Notes: generated by a model from the sequence alone, not told the origin. Positions 14,175-23,559 are shown, counted from the first letter of the stretch. The stretch: 64,000 bases of DNA from Xanthomonas sp. CFBP 8443 (GCF_025666195.1 NZ_CP102592.1:62001-126000); one strand, 5' to 3'. A program made the numbers and translations.

Positions 14175-14423
14175 GGGTGGCTGCCGATGCAGGCGCGCCG
14201 AGCGTAGCGGCGGTTGGCGGCATCAGGCACTTGCCGGCGTTGGCGACACTGGAGGCTTCTGCTAGTGGAACACGGACACCTGGCGCAGTAGCCGGGTCGA
14301 TCTGTGCGTCGTATGTGGCGGTGCTGGTGCGCGATGGGCGTTGATCTCCACCATCCGCTGGGACTGGGCTGACACGGGCTGGGGCTGCCTATCGGCCAGT
14401 CGAGCGGCGCTATCCGCATGCGC

Positions 14424-14470
14424 GATTGACGGCATGCGCCGGCTCGGAGACGATCGTGCATGCCGCAGTC
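14424..14470 (+). promoter_or_regulatory. Shared promoter module, copy 3
   Basis: TTGACG (14426-14431), 17 bases, GACGAT (14449-14454), then CGTGCATGCCGC. The ATG of the next gene is 39 bases downstream of the -10. Apart from this module, the gap from 14175 to 14493 contains nothing I can identify. Confidence 0.6.
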
Positions 14471-14493
14471 GGCGGCCCGCCAGGTCTTGCGTC

Positions 14494-14805
14494 ATGGACG
14501 ACTACACCAGCCCCGTGGCGCTGCTGCTGAGCCTGCAGCGTGGCCTGCTCGGCGAGGTGCATCCGCAACTGCGCCAGGCCTCGATCGAGGCCGACCGTGC
14601 GCATCGCGTGGTCCGCCTGCGCTTCGAGTACGACGGCCCGCCGGGGGAAGTGCCGCGCGACAGTTGCTCGTGCGCCGCCACCGAGGTGATCGCCGATTTC
14701 CCGGACGGCTGGGACCTGGACGAAGTGCACGTGTCTGTGCCCGCGCCCGCGCCGCTGTGCGGGCTGCAGCACGTGGCCTACCGCCGCGCCGAGCCTGCGG
14801 ATTGA
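14494..14805 (+). CDS. Hypothetical protein, 103 residues, immunity-protein-like pattern
   Basis: The ATG at 14494 follows the shared promoter. The sequence begins SPVALLLSLQRGLLGEVHPQ and continues with VVRLRFEYDGPPGE, ATEVIADFPDGWDLDEVHV. A leading helix, strands and the TEVIADFP segment resemble small proteins found beside polymorphic toxins as immunity partners. I cannot assign a family with confidence, and no toxin is adjacent. It is cytoplasmic, with no signal peptide. Confidence 0.5.
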   Translation: MDDYTSPVALLLSLQRGLLGEVHPQLRQASIEADRAHRVVRLRFEYDGPPGEVPRDSCSCAATEVIADFPDGWDLDEVHVSVPAPAPLCGLQHVAYRRAEPAD

Positions 14806-14879
14806 CGGGCATCCGCGCCGTGTCAGGCTTGGCGGCAGGGGTGCTGCCAGGCGTGGTCGAATCACATGGGAGAAAACGT

Positions 14880-15206
14880 ATGCGAAACGCTTTCATCGCG
14901 GTGGGCATGGTGGTCGCGCTTGCCGCGTGTCAATCCGTCGCACCCGTCTCGGCACCGCGCGCCGCTGTCGTGCATGGGGATGGTTCTTCTCCGGAGCGGA
15001 CGGTCGATCTGTCCAGCGCGCACAGCGAAGGCGCCGGCATGCGGGCACAGAAAGAATGGCTCGATCGGCACTATCCCGGCGCGCGGGTGACCGGGCAGGC
15101 GCTCCTGTTCGGGCCGCCGGTCATGGATGAGATCACGCTGTCGTTGCCGTCCGGCGAGGAGCGGAAGATCTACTTCGACATCTCGTCGTACTTCGGAAAA
15201 TGGTGA
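14880..15206 (+). CDS. Small lipoprotein, unknown function
   Basis: The ATG at 14880 is preceded by GGGAGAA. MRNAFIAVGMVVALAACQS is a lipoprotein signal with lipobox LAAC (Cys17). The mature protein has about 92 residues, including GARVTGQALLFGPPVMDEIT and a hydrophilic end (IYFDISSYFGKW). It should be anchored in the outer or inner membrane. Bases 15207-15468 after it contain no recognisable gene. Confidence 0.6.
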   Translation: MRNAFIAVGMVVALAACQSVAPVSAPRAAVVHGDGSSPERTVDLSSAHSEGAGMRAQKEWLDRHYPGARVTGQALLFGPPVMDEITLSLPSGEERKIYFDISSYFGKW

Positions 15207-15468
15207 CTGGGCGCGGACGGGCGCCGCCGTACGCACGCTGATCGGCGCGATTCCCGGGCTGCCGGTTCGCGCGCTCCTTGCCACAGCGCTGGCGGCTCAT
15301 CCATAGCGTGGCCGCCGGCCGCGATCGATCGCCTCGCGAGCGCGGTGCCTGAAGCGCCGGTGGCACTGTCGTCGCGCTGGTCGTAATCTTGTCCCGACGC
15401 GCCGCATCCGGTGTGCCGGACCCGGCGCATCGCCTCTGGCCAAACCCGCGCACTGGACGTACGCCGCC

Positions 15469-15906
15469 ATGACAACCGACGATGTATGCCGCACCGCCAG
15501 GCACACCTTCGTGCAACTGCGTAGCCGGATCGACGAGGATGCCACCCTCATGTTGACGATCGAGGGCATGATCGCGGTCGAGCGGGAGCATTTCCCGGAC
15601 GAGGCGACGTACGTGGCCGCGACGCACATCGAAGCGTGCCCGGCGTGCCAGGGCTGGGTCGGCAGCTGGCTGGACGCGCAGTTCCCGGAGCGCGTGGCCC
15701 ATCGCGAACGCCCGCAGAAATACTGCTGCAGCCACATGTTCCATGCGGTGGTGAGCCCCGACGCCGAGGTCCGGTTTTCGTTCGAGATGTTCCGCGGCGA
15801 AGATCCGAGCTGGTGCATCAATGGCGACTATTCGTTCGCGCGGTTCTGCCCGTGGTGCGGCCACGACCTGCCGAACCAGGCGTTCGAGCCGGAGCGCAGC
15901 GCATGA
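15469..15906 (+). CDS. Cysteine-rich probable zinc-binding protein (DUF6980-like C-terminus)
   Basis: The protein has 145 residues. An N-terminal helical part includes a CPAC pair near residue 57. The C-terminal 60 residues carry KYCCSHMFHAV, VRFSFEMFRGED, INGDYSFARFCPWCGHDLP, a pattern I associate with DUF6980, with CC/H and CPWC as likely metal ligands. Its stop overlaps the next start (ATGA at 15903-15906), so the two are translationally coupled. Function is unknown. Confidence 0.6.
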   Translation: MTTDDVCRTARHTFVQLRSRIDEDATLMLTIEGMIAVEREHFPDEATYVAATHIEACPACQGWVGSWLDAQFPERVAHRERPQKYCCSHMFHAVVSPDAEVRFSFEMFRGEDPSWCINGDYSFARFCPWCGHDLPNQAFEPERSA

Positions 15907-16298
15907 ACGCGCCCCGGCCCGTCCACGCGCTGACCGTGATCTATGCCAGGAACATGGAGCGGGTGGCCGAGTTCTACCGGCGCACGCTGTCGCTGGAACT
16001 GGTGGAGCAGGGCGATTGCTTCGTGGTGGTGGGCAATGCGCACTACGAGATCGCGGTGGTCCATGCGGCCGGCGAGCGCGCGCGGGGTCCAGAGTCCGGC
16101 TCGCACCATCTGCGGGCCGAGACGCCAATCAAGGGCTCGTTCCTGGTCGAGAGCCTGGAACGCGCATGTTCCGCCGCCGAAGCGGCCGGCGGCGCCTTCA
16201 AGCCCATCGACTTGGCGTGGCGGTGGCGCGATCAACTCCACTTGGACGGCCACGATCCGGAAGGCAATGTCGTGCAGCTGCGCGCGAGCGCTGTCTGA
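15903..16298 (+). CDS. VOC/glyoxalase-fold protein
   Basis: The protein has 131 residues and starts within the stop of the upstream gene. It shows the vicinal-oxygen-chelate pattern: ALTVIYARNMERVAEFYRRTL, LVEQGDCFVVVGNAHYEI in the first beta-alpha-beta-beta-beta unit, and FLVESLERACSAAEAAGG, LDGHDPEGNVVQLR in the second. The DPEGN motif before the last strand is typical. Such proteins bind a metal and catalyse glyoxalase, dioxygenase or resistance reactions; the substrate is unknown. The coupled zinc-ribbon gene may be a partner. Confidence 0.75.
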   Translation: MNAPRPVHALTVIYARNMERVAEFYRRTLSLELVEQGDCFVVVGNAHYEIAVVHAAGERARGPESGSHHLRAETPIKGSFLVESLERACSAAEAAGGAFKPIDLAWRWRDQLHLDGHDPEGNVVQLRASAV

Positions 16299-16309
16299 GG
16301 AGGCCGGCG

Positions 16310-16435
16310 ATGAACCCGCTCCCGTGCAGACCCTGGCGCGCGGCTGGTGCGGCTGCCGGCGGTGAAGTCGTCCGCCGGCTCGACGAGGAAGTGGCGATGC
16401 CGCGACACGTGGTCCGACCGCCACTCGCCGCATGA
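16310..16435 (+). CDS. Possible 41-residue peptide bridging two genes
   Basis: An ATG with GAGGAGGCC upstream opens a frame of 41 residues whose TGA overlaps the ATG of the next gene (ATGA at 16432-16435). The ribosome-binding site and overlap suggest a real coupled leader peptide, but the composition is not informative and no homology is recognised. Confidence 0.3.
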   Translation: MNPLPCRPWRAAGAAAGGEVVRRLDEEVAMPRHVVRPPLAA

Positions 16436-16749
16436 CGCAATCCTCCGCCTATGCCCTTGCAGGCAGCGCCGTCTTCTTCGCGCTGGGGTACGGAATGATC
16501 CATGTCACATGGATCAATCCTCGATCCCGCTTGCGGCCCTTGTGCTGCGCGCGCTGGAAGCTGTTCGGTCGAGCGGCATCGAACTTCGGTGCCTTGGCGC
16601 AATCGCTGCCCCTGTTGTCGCTCGGCCTTGTCTCCCTGCTCACCGCGCTGCACTCGCCCTTCGTCAAGGCGGCCTTGGTCCTCGTTGGGGTCAGTTTCCT
16701 GGCGACCGGGATCGCGCGGCTGGCAGACCTGCGTGACGATGAGATCTGA
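16432..16749 (+). CDS. Small membrane protein, 105 residues
   Basis: About three hydrophobic segments are visible: SAYALAGSAVFFALGYGMI, FGALAQSLPLLSLGLVSLL and AALVLVGVSFLATGIARL. The start overlaps the stop of the short upstream frame. A basic cytoplasmic loop (NPRSRLRPLCCARWK) lies between helices 1 and 2. No family is recognised. Confidence 0.5.
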   Translation: MTQSSAYALAGSAVFFALGYGMIHVTWINPRSRLRPLCCARWKLFGRAASNFGALAQSLPLLSLGLVSLLTALHSPFVKAALVLVGVSFLATGIARLADLRDDEI

Positions 16750-16879
16750 TCTGTCGCGCAGGCCAAGTCCGCTGCTGTCGAGTCTGCAGCGTACGGCTTG
16801 CTGTCGGTGCTGGCGTCGCGCCGCAGCACGTCTTCTACCGATGTGCGTAGCGTGGCGCTTTGATGGACATCGATCACGC

Positions 16880-16903
16880 AAGATTCGCTTCAGGCGTTAG
16901 GAG
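16880..16903 (+). other. Isolated attC right-end-like sequence
   Basis: AAGATTCGCTTCAGGCGTTAGG matches the right arm and right box of the attC sites. The left half cannot be recognised in 16750-16880. It lies 13 bases before the next ATG. Confidence 0.35.
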
Positions 16904-16915
16904 TTCAAGCCGCCC

Positions 16916-17437
16916 ATGCCATCCGCAACGTTCTGCACCGAGATCGATCCCTCCTCATTGATTGGAATCACGGTGGACGCCTATGCCCAGCACGATGGGT
17001 ACTGGCACTTCTTCGTCGCGCTTCGCGACATCGGAGGCGACCCTCTTGTCTTCACCACGGTAGAGATGCTTGCCGGTCCGCGATTTGATGTCTTCCCAAT
17101 CGCCATGGCGCGTGAGGCGACGAGCGAGCATGTTTGGCGTGCTTTGCCGCATGCCATCGTCATTCAAAATGCCACCGCGCTCCGGCGTAATGAGTGGGCG
17201 GTACGCGGCGCAGTGCACGCAACATTGGGCGAGGACCCATGGACGCACCATGCCGGACGAGGCCCGGCCTCCCTTGATGCAATCGTGAGCGCTAGGGTTC
17301 TGGCGGGCGTTCTGATCGAGGGCCTGCATGGCGAAAAGATGGTCATCGCCTCCTCGGATTCCGCCCCTTTTAACGTGGAGATCTTTCTCCCGGGCCAGGC
17401 GGCAGAGCAGGCGCTCGAACGCTTTGAAGTTCCGTAG
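16916..17437 (+). CDS. Hypothetical protein, 173 residues
   Basis: The ATG at 16916 follows an attC-like end. The product is soluble, with no signal peptide. It has regular strand-like segments (SLIGITVDAYAQHDGYWHFFVAL, KMVIASSDSAPFNVEIFLP) and a central helix (ASLDAIVSARVLAGVLIEGL). No family is recognised. Size and position are those of a cassette-borne gene. Confidence 0.55.
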   Translation: MPSATFCTEIDPSSLIGITVDAYAQHDGYWHFFVALRDIGGDPLVFTTVEMLAGPRFDVFPIAMAREATSEHVWRALPHAIVIQNATALRRNEWAVRGAVHATLGEDPWTHHAGRGPASLDAIVSARVLAGVLIEGLHGEKMVIASSDSAPFNVEIFLPGQAAEQALERFEVP

Positions 17438-17657
17438 CGCGCTTGATCGTCTTTCATGCTGGGATTGCCGATTCAAAACGGAGCGGATGGCGTGACAAGT
17501 GCGCGCAAGCCTGGACAGGTTACAAACCGCTGCGCCGAAGTCGAAGATGCCGCGCGACGTGAGTATGTCGATGGGCTGCGCCGGCACGGTCGCATCTGCA
17601 CTTTCCGCTGAACCCTCTTCGCCCGCGGCCCGGTTTCGCAAAAATGGGGTCATTCAA

Positions 17658-17978
17658 ATGTTTATACCGCTGTTGAGCTGCCTGTCCGTCGCATTGTTCG
17701 GCGCCATCATCGCCAACGACTGGCTGCTGGCCAGGAAGATCCGCAGTGCGATAGCGCCGCAACGGCTGCGGTCGCCGGATCTCGACGGCTACAGGTTCGG
17801 CGGCTCGCCGCTCGGGATCGCGGTCAACCTGTTCCGCCTGCGGAAGATCCCCGCGACCCATGATCTGTCGGATCCCGAGCACATCGCGATCCGGCGTCAC
17901 TATCGTGGCCAGCGGGTGCTGGTTGCAGCGCTGATGGCTTCGGTTGCCGGCCTGTTGCTTCTCCAGATCGCCCGTTAG
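17658..17978 (+). CDS. Small membrane protein, 106 residues
   Basis: The frame is open from 17499, but the ATG at 17658 begins directly at a membrane segment (MFIPLLSCLSVALFGAIIA). A second helix lies at the C-terminus (VLVAALMASVAGLLLLQIA). The soluble loop between them is about 65 residues and basic. No family is recognised. Bases 17438-17657 hold nothing else clear. Confidence 0.5.
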   Translation: MFIPLLSCLSVALFGAIIANDWLLARKIRSAIAPQRLRSPDLDGYRFGGSPLGIAVNLFRLRKIPATHDLSDPEHIAIRRHYRGQRVLVAALMASVAGLLLLQIAR

Positions 17979-18085
17979 CGCTGTCCTGTGCCGTTCGCGA
18001 TGGACCGGTAGTGTCCGCATCTGCAGTACCACCGCCATCAAGCTTGGGTATGCTCGCGCGGTCTTTCCTGCCGACGTGTAGCCCG

Positions 18086-18511
18086 ATGCCGATCCGCGTG
18101 TTGTCGCTGTTCTCGTTGCTGTTGCTGGGCGCCGTACCGGGCGCGCAGGCGGCGCAAAAGCATTGCCTGCCCTATGGGCCGATCAAGGTGACCTTGTCCG
18201 GCACCTTGGAGCGGGCGCGGGCTGCGCCCCATGACCATGCCAGTGCCGCACCAGGCGACGGCGCGGCGACGCGCGAGGAGGTGCTGGTGCTGCCGGCGCG
18301 GCTGTGCGTGGCGCCTTCGGCCGATGGCCGGATGGCGGGCCATGACGAGGTGCGTCGCCTGCGCCTGGCGCTGAGCGCCGACCAGGCGGCGCACCTGGGC
18401 GAGGAGGGGGCGGGCCAGATCGTGCGGGTCACCGGCATGTTGTCGCAGGTCGCGGCCGGCGAGGGGGAACCTGCGTTGCGGTTGACGGTGGTTGGCGTCG
18501 ATAGCGACTGA
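18086..18511 (+). CDS. Secreted protein, distant DUF4431-like paralogue
   Basis: The ATG at 18086 gives a signal peptide (MPIRVLSLFSLLLLGAVPGA, cleaved after QA); another ATG at 18050 is possible. The mature part has CLPYGPIKVTLSGTLERA, then VLVLPARLCVAP, LRLALS and IVRVTGMLSQV, the same order of elements as the DUF4431 protein at 8111-8551, but without its histidine run. It is 141 residues. Function is unknown. It is the last plus-strand gene of the accessory island. Bases 18512-18719 contain only a partial REP (near 18590). Confidence 0.5.
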   Translation: MPIRVLSLFSLLLLGAVPGAQAAQKHCLPYGPIKVTLSGTLERARAAPHDHASAAPGDGAATREEVLVLPARLCVAPSADGRMAGHDEVRRLRLALSADQAAHLGEEGAGQIVRVTGMLSQVAAGEGEPALRLTVVGVDSD

Positions 18512-18719
18512 GTCGGCCACACTGGGCCGAGGACACGCCATCGGCGGAGGCATCCGAACAACTCCATCTCTCCGTGCGATGCCGAGGTTGGGGACTGCTT
18601 GAAGCCGCTCCTGCAGCATCACTAGAGCACGTCACTATCCGCATCCGAATCGGATCCGCACGTGCGCCGCGCGCCATCGGCCGCTCCGCCTGCCCGACGA
18701 CGCGTGCCCGCACCGCACG

Positions 18720-19484
<765 letters not shown>

Positions 19485-19654
19485 GCGGTGTCTCCAGCGG
19501 GACGGCACGATCGCTCCGAGCATCGGCCTGCGCGGGTGAAACGTCCGTCGCCGTCGTGTCGTCGCCAGGTCGCGAGCGGGTCGAGGCCGCACGAACACAC
19601 GTGTGCGGCGGCGATGGCCAACGGGACTGCGCCGAGCGTCGAGCACCCGTCCGC

Positions 19655-19673
19655 ATTGCAACCGGGATGCAAT
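19655..19673. promoter_or_regulatory. Inverted repeat in the divergent region before the second receptor
   Basis: ATTGCA (19655-19660) and TGCAAT (19668-19673) are separated by seven bases and lie about 100 bases before the receptor start. It is a possible operator; no family of regulator can be named. Confidence 0.35.
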
Positions 19674-19775
19674 ACACATGACATATCGTGCCGCGCTACG
19701 CCATATCATGGCGCGCCGTCGCGGGCTGCTGCGCAAGCCGAACGGAATCGTCATCCAGCGCCCAAAGGAATCCTC

Positions 19776-22172
19776 ATGCTGTTGCACCCTCATCTCTCCG
19801 CGAGCCGTCCGGCCGCGCGTTCCTCGCGCCTGTCCGGCACCCCGGTCCGCCATCGCCTGGCGCAGGCCTGCGCTGGGCTGCTGCTGGCGTCGATCGCCAG
19901 CGCGGCCGTGGCGCAGGATGCGGCGCCGTCGCTGGCCGGTACCGCACCGCAGGCCGCGCGCGGCGCGGCGGCGGGCGATGCGGCGACCTCGCTGGATACC
20001 ATCACTGTCACCGCCGAGCACCGCGAGCAGAACTTGCAGGAAGTGCCGGTGTCGGTCGGCGTGGTGCAGGGCGATGCGATGCGCAACTACACCGCCGGCG
20101 GCGACGATACGCTGCTGGCGCTGTCCGGCCGGGTGCCCAGCTTCTATGCCGAGACCACCACCGGGCGCATCTTCCCGCGCTTCTACATCCGCGGCCTGGG
20201 CAACATCGATTTCTATCTCGGCGCTTCGCAGCCGGTGTCGATCATCCAGGACGACGTGGTGCTGGAGCACGTGGTGCTGAAGTCCAATCCGGTCTATGAC
20301 CTGGACCAGGTGGAAGTGCTGCGCGGTCCGCAGGGGTCGCTGTTCGGCCGCAACACCACCGCCGGCATCGTCAAGTTCGACAGCATCAAGCCCAGCGAGG
20401 ACTACAGCGGCCGGCTCAGCGCCAGCTACGGCAGCTATGGCACCACCTCGCTCGACGGCGGCTTCGGCGGGCCGGTCAACGACGTGCTGTCGTTCCGCGT
20501 GTCGGCGCTGTACCAGCACCGCGACGACTGGGTGGACAACACCTACAGCGGCCCCAGCGCCGACGGCACGGTCACCCCGAAGAAGGACGCGATGGGCGGC
20601 TACAACGACCGCAACGCGCGCCTGCAGCTGCTGCTCAAGCCGAGCGAGAACTTCTCGCTGCTGGCTTCGGCGCACACCCGCGACTACGACGGCACCTCCA
20701 CGCTGTTTCTCCGCAATGCGATCACCAAGGGTTCGGACAAGGTCGACGTGCCGCGCGATCAGGTCGCCTACGACGAGGCGCACGACAATCCGCAGGCGTA
20801 CAAGACCCACGGCGGCTCGGTCAAGGCGGTGTACGACTTCGGCGGCGTGTCGCTGACCTCGATCAGCGCTTACGAGACCACCTCCGGCTACAGCCGCGGC
20901 GATACCGACGGCGGCGCGGCGGCGAACTATCCGGTCAACGGTGTGGCCAACGGCTTCGGCCAGTCGATGGGCCAGGTGCGCGATCTGGACCAGTACACCC
21001 AGGAGCTGCGCCTGGCCAGCGAAGGCGATGCGGCGCTGCAGTGGCAGGCCGGCGCGTTCTACTTCGACGGCAAGGACACCACCGATTTCTACCAGCGCGC
21101 GTACTTCCTGCAGACCGCCGCGCGCAACCCGAACAACTGGGTGCGCCTGCGCAACAGCAACACCTCGTGGGCCGGTTTCGGCCAGCTGACCTACAAGGCC
21201 ACCGACGCGCTGACCCTGACCGCCGGCGTGCGCCAGACCCGCGACAGCAAGGAAACCCGGCTGCTCAAGACCGCCGACACCGCCGCCGGCGTAGTCACCT
21301 ACCGCGGCCGCACCGACGTGCGCATGGCCGACACCCAGCCGAGCTGGGACTTCAGCGCGATGTACGCGATCGACGACAACGTCAGCGTGTACGCCAAGGT
21401 CGCCCGCGGCTTCCGCGGCCCGACCATCCAGGGCCGCTCGGCGGTGTTCAACTCCGACTTCACCACCGCCGATTCGGAGACGATCCTGTCGTGGGAAGCG
21501 GGCATCAAGAGCAGCCTGTTCGACAACCGGCTGCGCCTGAACGTCACCGGCTTCACCTACACCGTCGACGACATCCAGCTCAACGGCAACGACTCTAACG
21601 GCAACGGCGTGCTGTTCAATGCCGACAAGGCCAAGGCCTACGGCCTGGAAGCGGACCTGGACTGGCGCCCGATCCCGAACCTGTCGCTGAGCGCCGGCCT
21701 GAGCCTGCTGCACAGCGAGATCCAGGACAAGCGCGTGTATGCGCAGGTGTGCGCGTTGAACGGCGTGGTGGTGTGCACGGTGAACGATCCGACGATCAAG
21801 GTCGGCGCCAACACCTTCGCCCAGATCGACGGCGACCCGCTGCCGAACGCGCCGACCTACAACGTGAACCTGGCCGCGCGCTACGACATCCCGGTGTCCG
21901 ACGGCGGCACGTTCTTCGTCGCCACCGACTGGAACAAGCAGGGCAAGACCAACTTCGTGCTGTACGACACGGCGGAGTTCAAGTCCAAGGGCAATTTCGA
22001 GGGCGGGCTGAAGCTGGGCTACAGCGGCGACTACGGCGCGTGGGAAGTGGCGGCGTTCGCGCGCAACATCACCAACGAGAAGAACCTCAAGGGCGTGATC
22101 GAGAACTACATGGCGGCGGTGTACAACGAGCCGCGCATCGTCGGCGTATCGGTCGACGTGCATTGGCATTGA
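19776..22172 (+). CDS. TonB-dependent outer-membrane receptor
   Basis: The protein has 798 residues. The ATG at 19776 has AAAGGA upstream and opens a long signal region ending in SAAVAQ. A TonB-box-like segment (LDTITVTAEHREQNLQEVP) is followed by the plug (SVGVVQGDAM, FYIRGLGNIDFYLGASQPV, VEVLRGPQGSLFGRNTTAG) and a 22-strand-type barrel ending VDVHWH. The last residue is His rather than the usual Phe or Trp, which is slightly atypical. The family imports iron complexes, sugars or other ligands across the outer membrane; the substrate is unknown. There is no Fur-type site comparable to that of the first receptor. Confidence 0.85.
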   Translation: MLLHPHLSASRPAARSSRLSGTPVRHRLAQACAGLLLASIASAAVAQDAAPSLAGTAPQAARGAAAGDAATSLDTITVTAEHREQNLQEVPVSVGVVQGDAMRNYTAGGDDTLLALSGRVPSFYAETTTGRIFPRFYIRGLGNIDFYLGASQPVSIIQDDVVLEHVVLKSNPVYDLDQVEVLRGPQGSLFGRNTTAGIVKFDSIKPSEDYSGRLSASYGSYGTTSLDGGFGGPVNDVLSFRVSALYQHRDDWVDNTYSGPSADGTVTPKKDAMGGYNDRNARLQLLLKPSENFSLLASAHTRDYDGTSTLFLRNAITKGSDKVDVPRDQVAYDEAHDNPQAYKTHGGSVKAVYDFGGVSLTSISAYETTSGYSRGDTDGGAAANYPVNGVANGFGQSMGQVRDLDQYTQELRLASEGDAALQWQAGAFYFDGKDTTDFYQRAYFLQTAARNPNNWVRLRNSNTSWAGFGQLTYKATDALTLTAGVRQTRDSKETRLLKTADTAAGVVTYRGRTDVRMADTQPSWDFSAMYAIDDNVSVYAKVARGFRGPTIQGRSAVFNSDFTTADSETILSWEAGIKSSLFDNRLRLNVTGFTYTVDDIQLNGNDSNGNGVLFNADKAKAYGLEADLDWRPIPNLSLSAGLSLLHSEIQDKRVYAQVCALNGVVVCTVNDPTIKVGANTFAQIDGDPLPNAPTYNVNLAARYDIPVSDGGTFFVATDWNKQGKTNFVLYDTAEFKSKGNFEGGLKLGYSGDYGAWEVAAFARNITNEKNLKGVIENYMAAVYNEPRIVGVSVDVHWH

Positions 22173-22280
22173 TGCGCAAAAGGCCGGTATTCCTGTAACG
22201 CGGCGCCGGCTGGCCTCGGGTGGCCAGCGCCGCGATGGCACAGCCTGCCGGTTGGCGGGTTGTGCCGTCTCACCAGCCTC

Positions 22281-22345
22281 TGTAGGAGCGGCTTCAGCCG
22301 CGACAGGATCTATCGGTAACGCCTGTCGCGGCTGAAGCCGCTCCT
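22281..22345. repeat. REP pair (head-to-head hairpin), second member split by IS110 element
   Basis: TGTAGGAGCGGCTTCAGCC and then CTGTCGCGGCTGAAGCC run in opposite directions and can form a long hairpin. The second unit is interrupted after GCTCCT (22345). Its continuation ACAAAGGG is found at 23577, on the far side of the IS110 element. Confidence 0.8.
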
Positions 22346-22399
22346 TGTATCTGGACATGGCGCCCCTGAAGGCGTTATGTCTTCCGACTGATCATCGGG

Positions 22400-22540
22400 G
22401 GAGGTGCGGGAAGTCCAGTCGCTCCTGAAGCTTCGAGCTTGTGCTGTAGATCGGCTCCCGCCCTCCATCTGCTGGCCCTGTGGTGTCCGCACGGTATCCA
22501 GAGTCCGCCGCTGGCGTGAACTCGCATCCACAAGGCAGGA
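22400..22540 (+). ncRNA. Predicted bridge RNA of IS110 copy A
   Basis: The target loop is closed by GGAGGTGCGGG (22400-22410) and CCCGCCCTCC (22457-22466). Inside it are AGTCGCTCCT (22417-22426), equal to the left side of a REP target, and CTGTAG (22444-22449), the reverse complement of the right side CTACAG, with an AAGCT-TCG-AGCTT hairpin between. The donor loop holds ACGGTATC (22491-22498), which matches the element's right end (GACGGTATCT), and ACAAG (22530-22534), complementary to the left end CTTGT. Order and pairing rules are those of IS110 bridge RNAs. Exact ends are not visible. Confidence 0.72.
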
Positions 22541-22587
22541 CCGGGCGCAGCGATGATCGTGATCACCCATCCGATGGAGGAGTCCTT

Positions 22588-23559
22588 ATGTCCCCAGTCG
22601 TCGGCATTGACGTCGCCAAGCGCAGTTTCGATCTGGCCATCGACCTGGCCAACGGCAAGTACCGCACCAAGGCCAAGCTTCCCAACGATCCGAAGGGCTT
22701 CCAGGCCCTGCACGCGTGGCTGCAGACGCACGCGCAGGCGGACAGCTGGATCGTGATGGAAGCCACCGGCACCTACCACGAGGCGCTAGCCGAGTTCGTG
22801 CATGGGTTGGGCTACCGCGTGTGCGTACTCAACCCAGCGCAGATGGCGCTGTATGCACGCAGCCAGCTGACCCGGGTCAAGACCGACCGCAGCGATGCCA
22901 AGCTGATCGCCAGCTACGGCCAGCGCCATGCGGCGCAGCTGCGGCCCTGGCAGCCCGACCCGCCGGCGCTCAAGCAGCTCAAGGCGCTGGTGCGGCGCCG
23001 GGACGACCTGCTGCAAATGCTGCAGATGGAGCGCAACCGCCTGGACGTGGCCGCGCCGGTGGTGCGCGACTCGCTCCTGGAGAACATCGGCCAGTTGCAG
23101 GCGCGCATCGCGCAGATTGAACGGGCCATCGACGACCAGATCGACCAGGACCCGACCTTGCGCGGGCAGCGCGACCTGCTGGTGAGCATCGATGGGATCG
23201 CCGACACCAGCGCGGCGTTGATGCTGGCCGAACTTGGCAATGTGGAGCGCTTCGCCCACGCCTCGGCGGTGACCGCCTTTGCCGGGCTCAACCCCCGGCT
23301 GCAGGAGTCCGGCAAGCGCCAGGGCCAGGTCTGCATCTCCCGCACCGGCTCCCCGCGGCTGCGCGCGGGCCTGTACATGCCGGCCCTGGTCGCCATGACC
23401 CACAATCCGGTCGTCCGTGCGCTGAAGCAGCGCCTGCGCGAACGCGGCAAAGCCGGCAAGCAAATCGTCTGCGCCGCCATGCGCAAGTTGCTGCATCTTG
23501 CCTACGGCGTCCTCAAATCAAACACGCCCTTCGATCCTCAAAAGGCCATTGCCTGTTAG
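22588..23559 (+). CDS. IS110-family transposase (DEDD RuvC-like recombinase)
   Basis: The protein has 323 residues and an ATG at 22588 with GGAGGAG upstream. The N-terminal RuvC-like domain shows the DEDD set at Asp8 (VVGIDVAK), Glu58 (VMEATGTYHEA), Asp100 and Asp103 (KTDRSDAKLIA). A coiled-coil region spans about 125-200. The C-terminal Transposase_20 domain has LLVSIDGIADTSAALMLAEL, FAGLNPRLQESG and SRTGSPRLRAGLYM, including the serine-bearing segment. Full length for the family and apparently intact. With the bridge RNA encoded just upstream it should recombine donor and target at CT cores. Confidence 0.92.
   Translation: MSPVVGIDVAKRSFDLAIDLANGKYRTKAKLPNDPKGFQALHAWLQTHAQADSWIVMEATGTYHEALAEFVHGLGYRVCVLNPAQMALYARSQLTRVKTDRSDAKLIASYGQRHAAQLRPWQPDPPALKQLKALVRRRDDLLQMLQMERNRLDVAAPVVRDSLLENIGQLQARIAQIERAIDDQIDQDPTLRGQRDLLVSIDGIADTSAALMLAELGNVERFAHASAVTAFAGLNPRLQESGKRQGQVCISRTGSPRLRAGLYMPALVAMTHNPVVRALKQRLRERGKAGKQIVCAAMRKLLHLAYGVLKSNTPFDPQKAIAC

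Noticed and set aside
14175..14493. Search for a small gene in the 319-bp gap after the DUF1028 gene
   Set aside because: No frame with a plausible start and ribosome-binding site was found; only promoter module copy 3 is supported.
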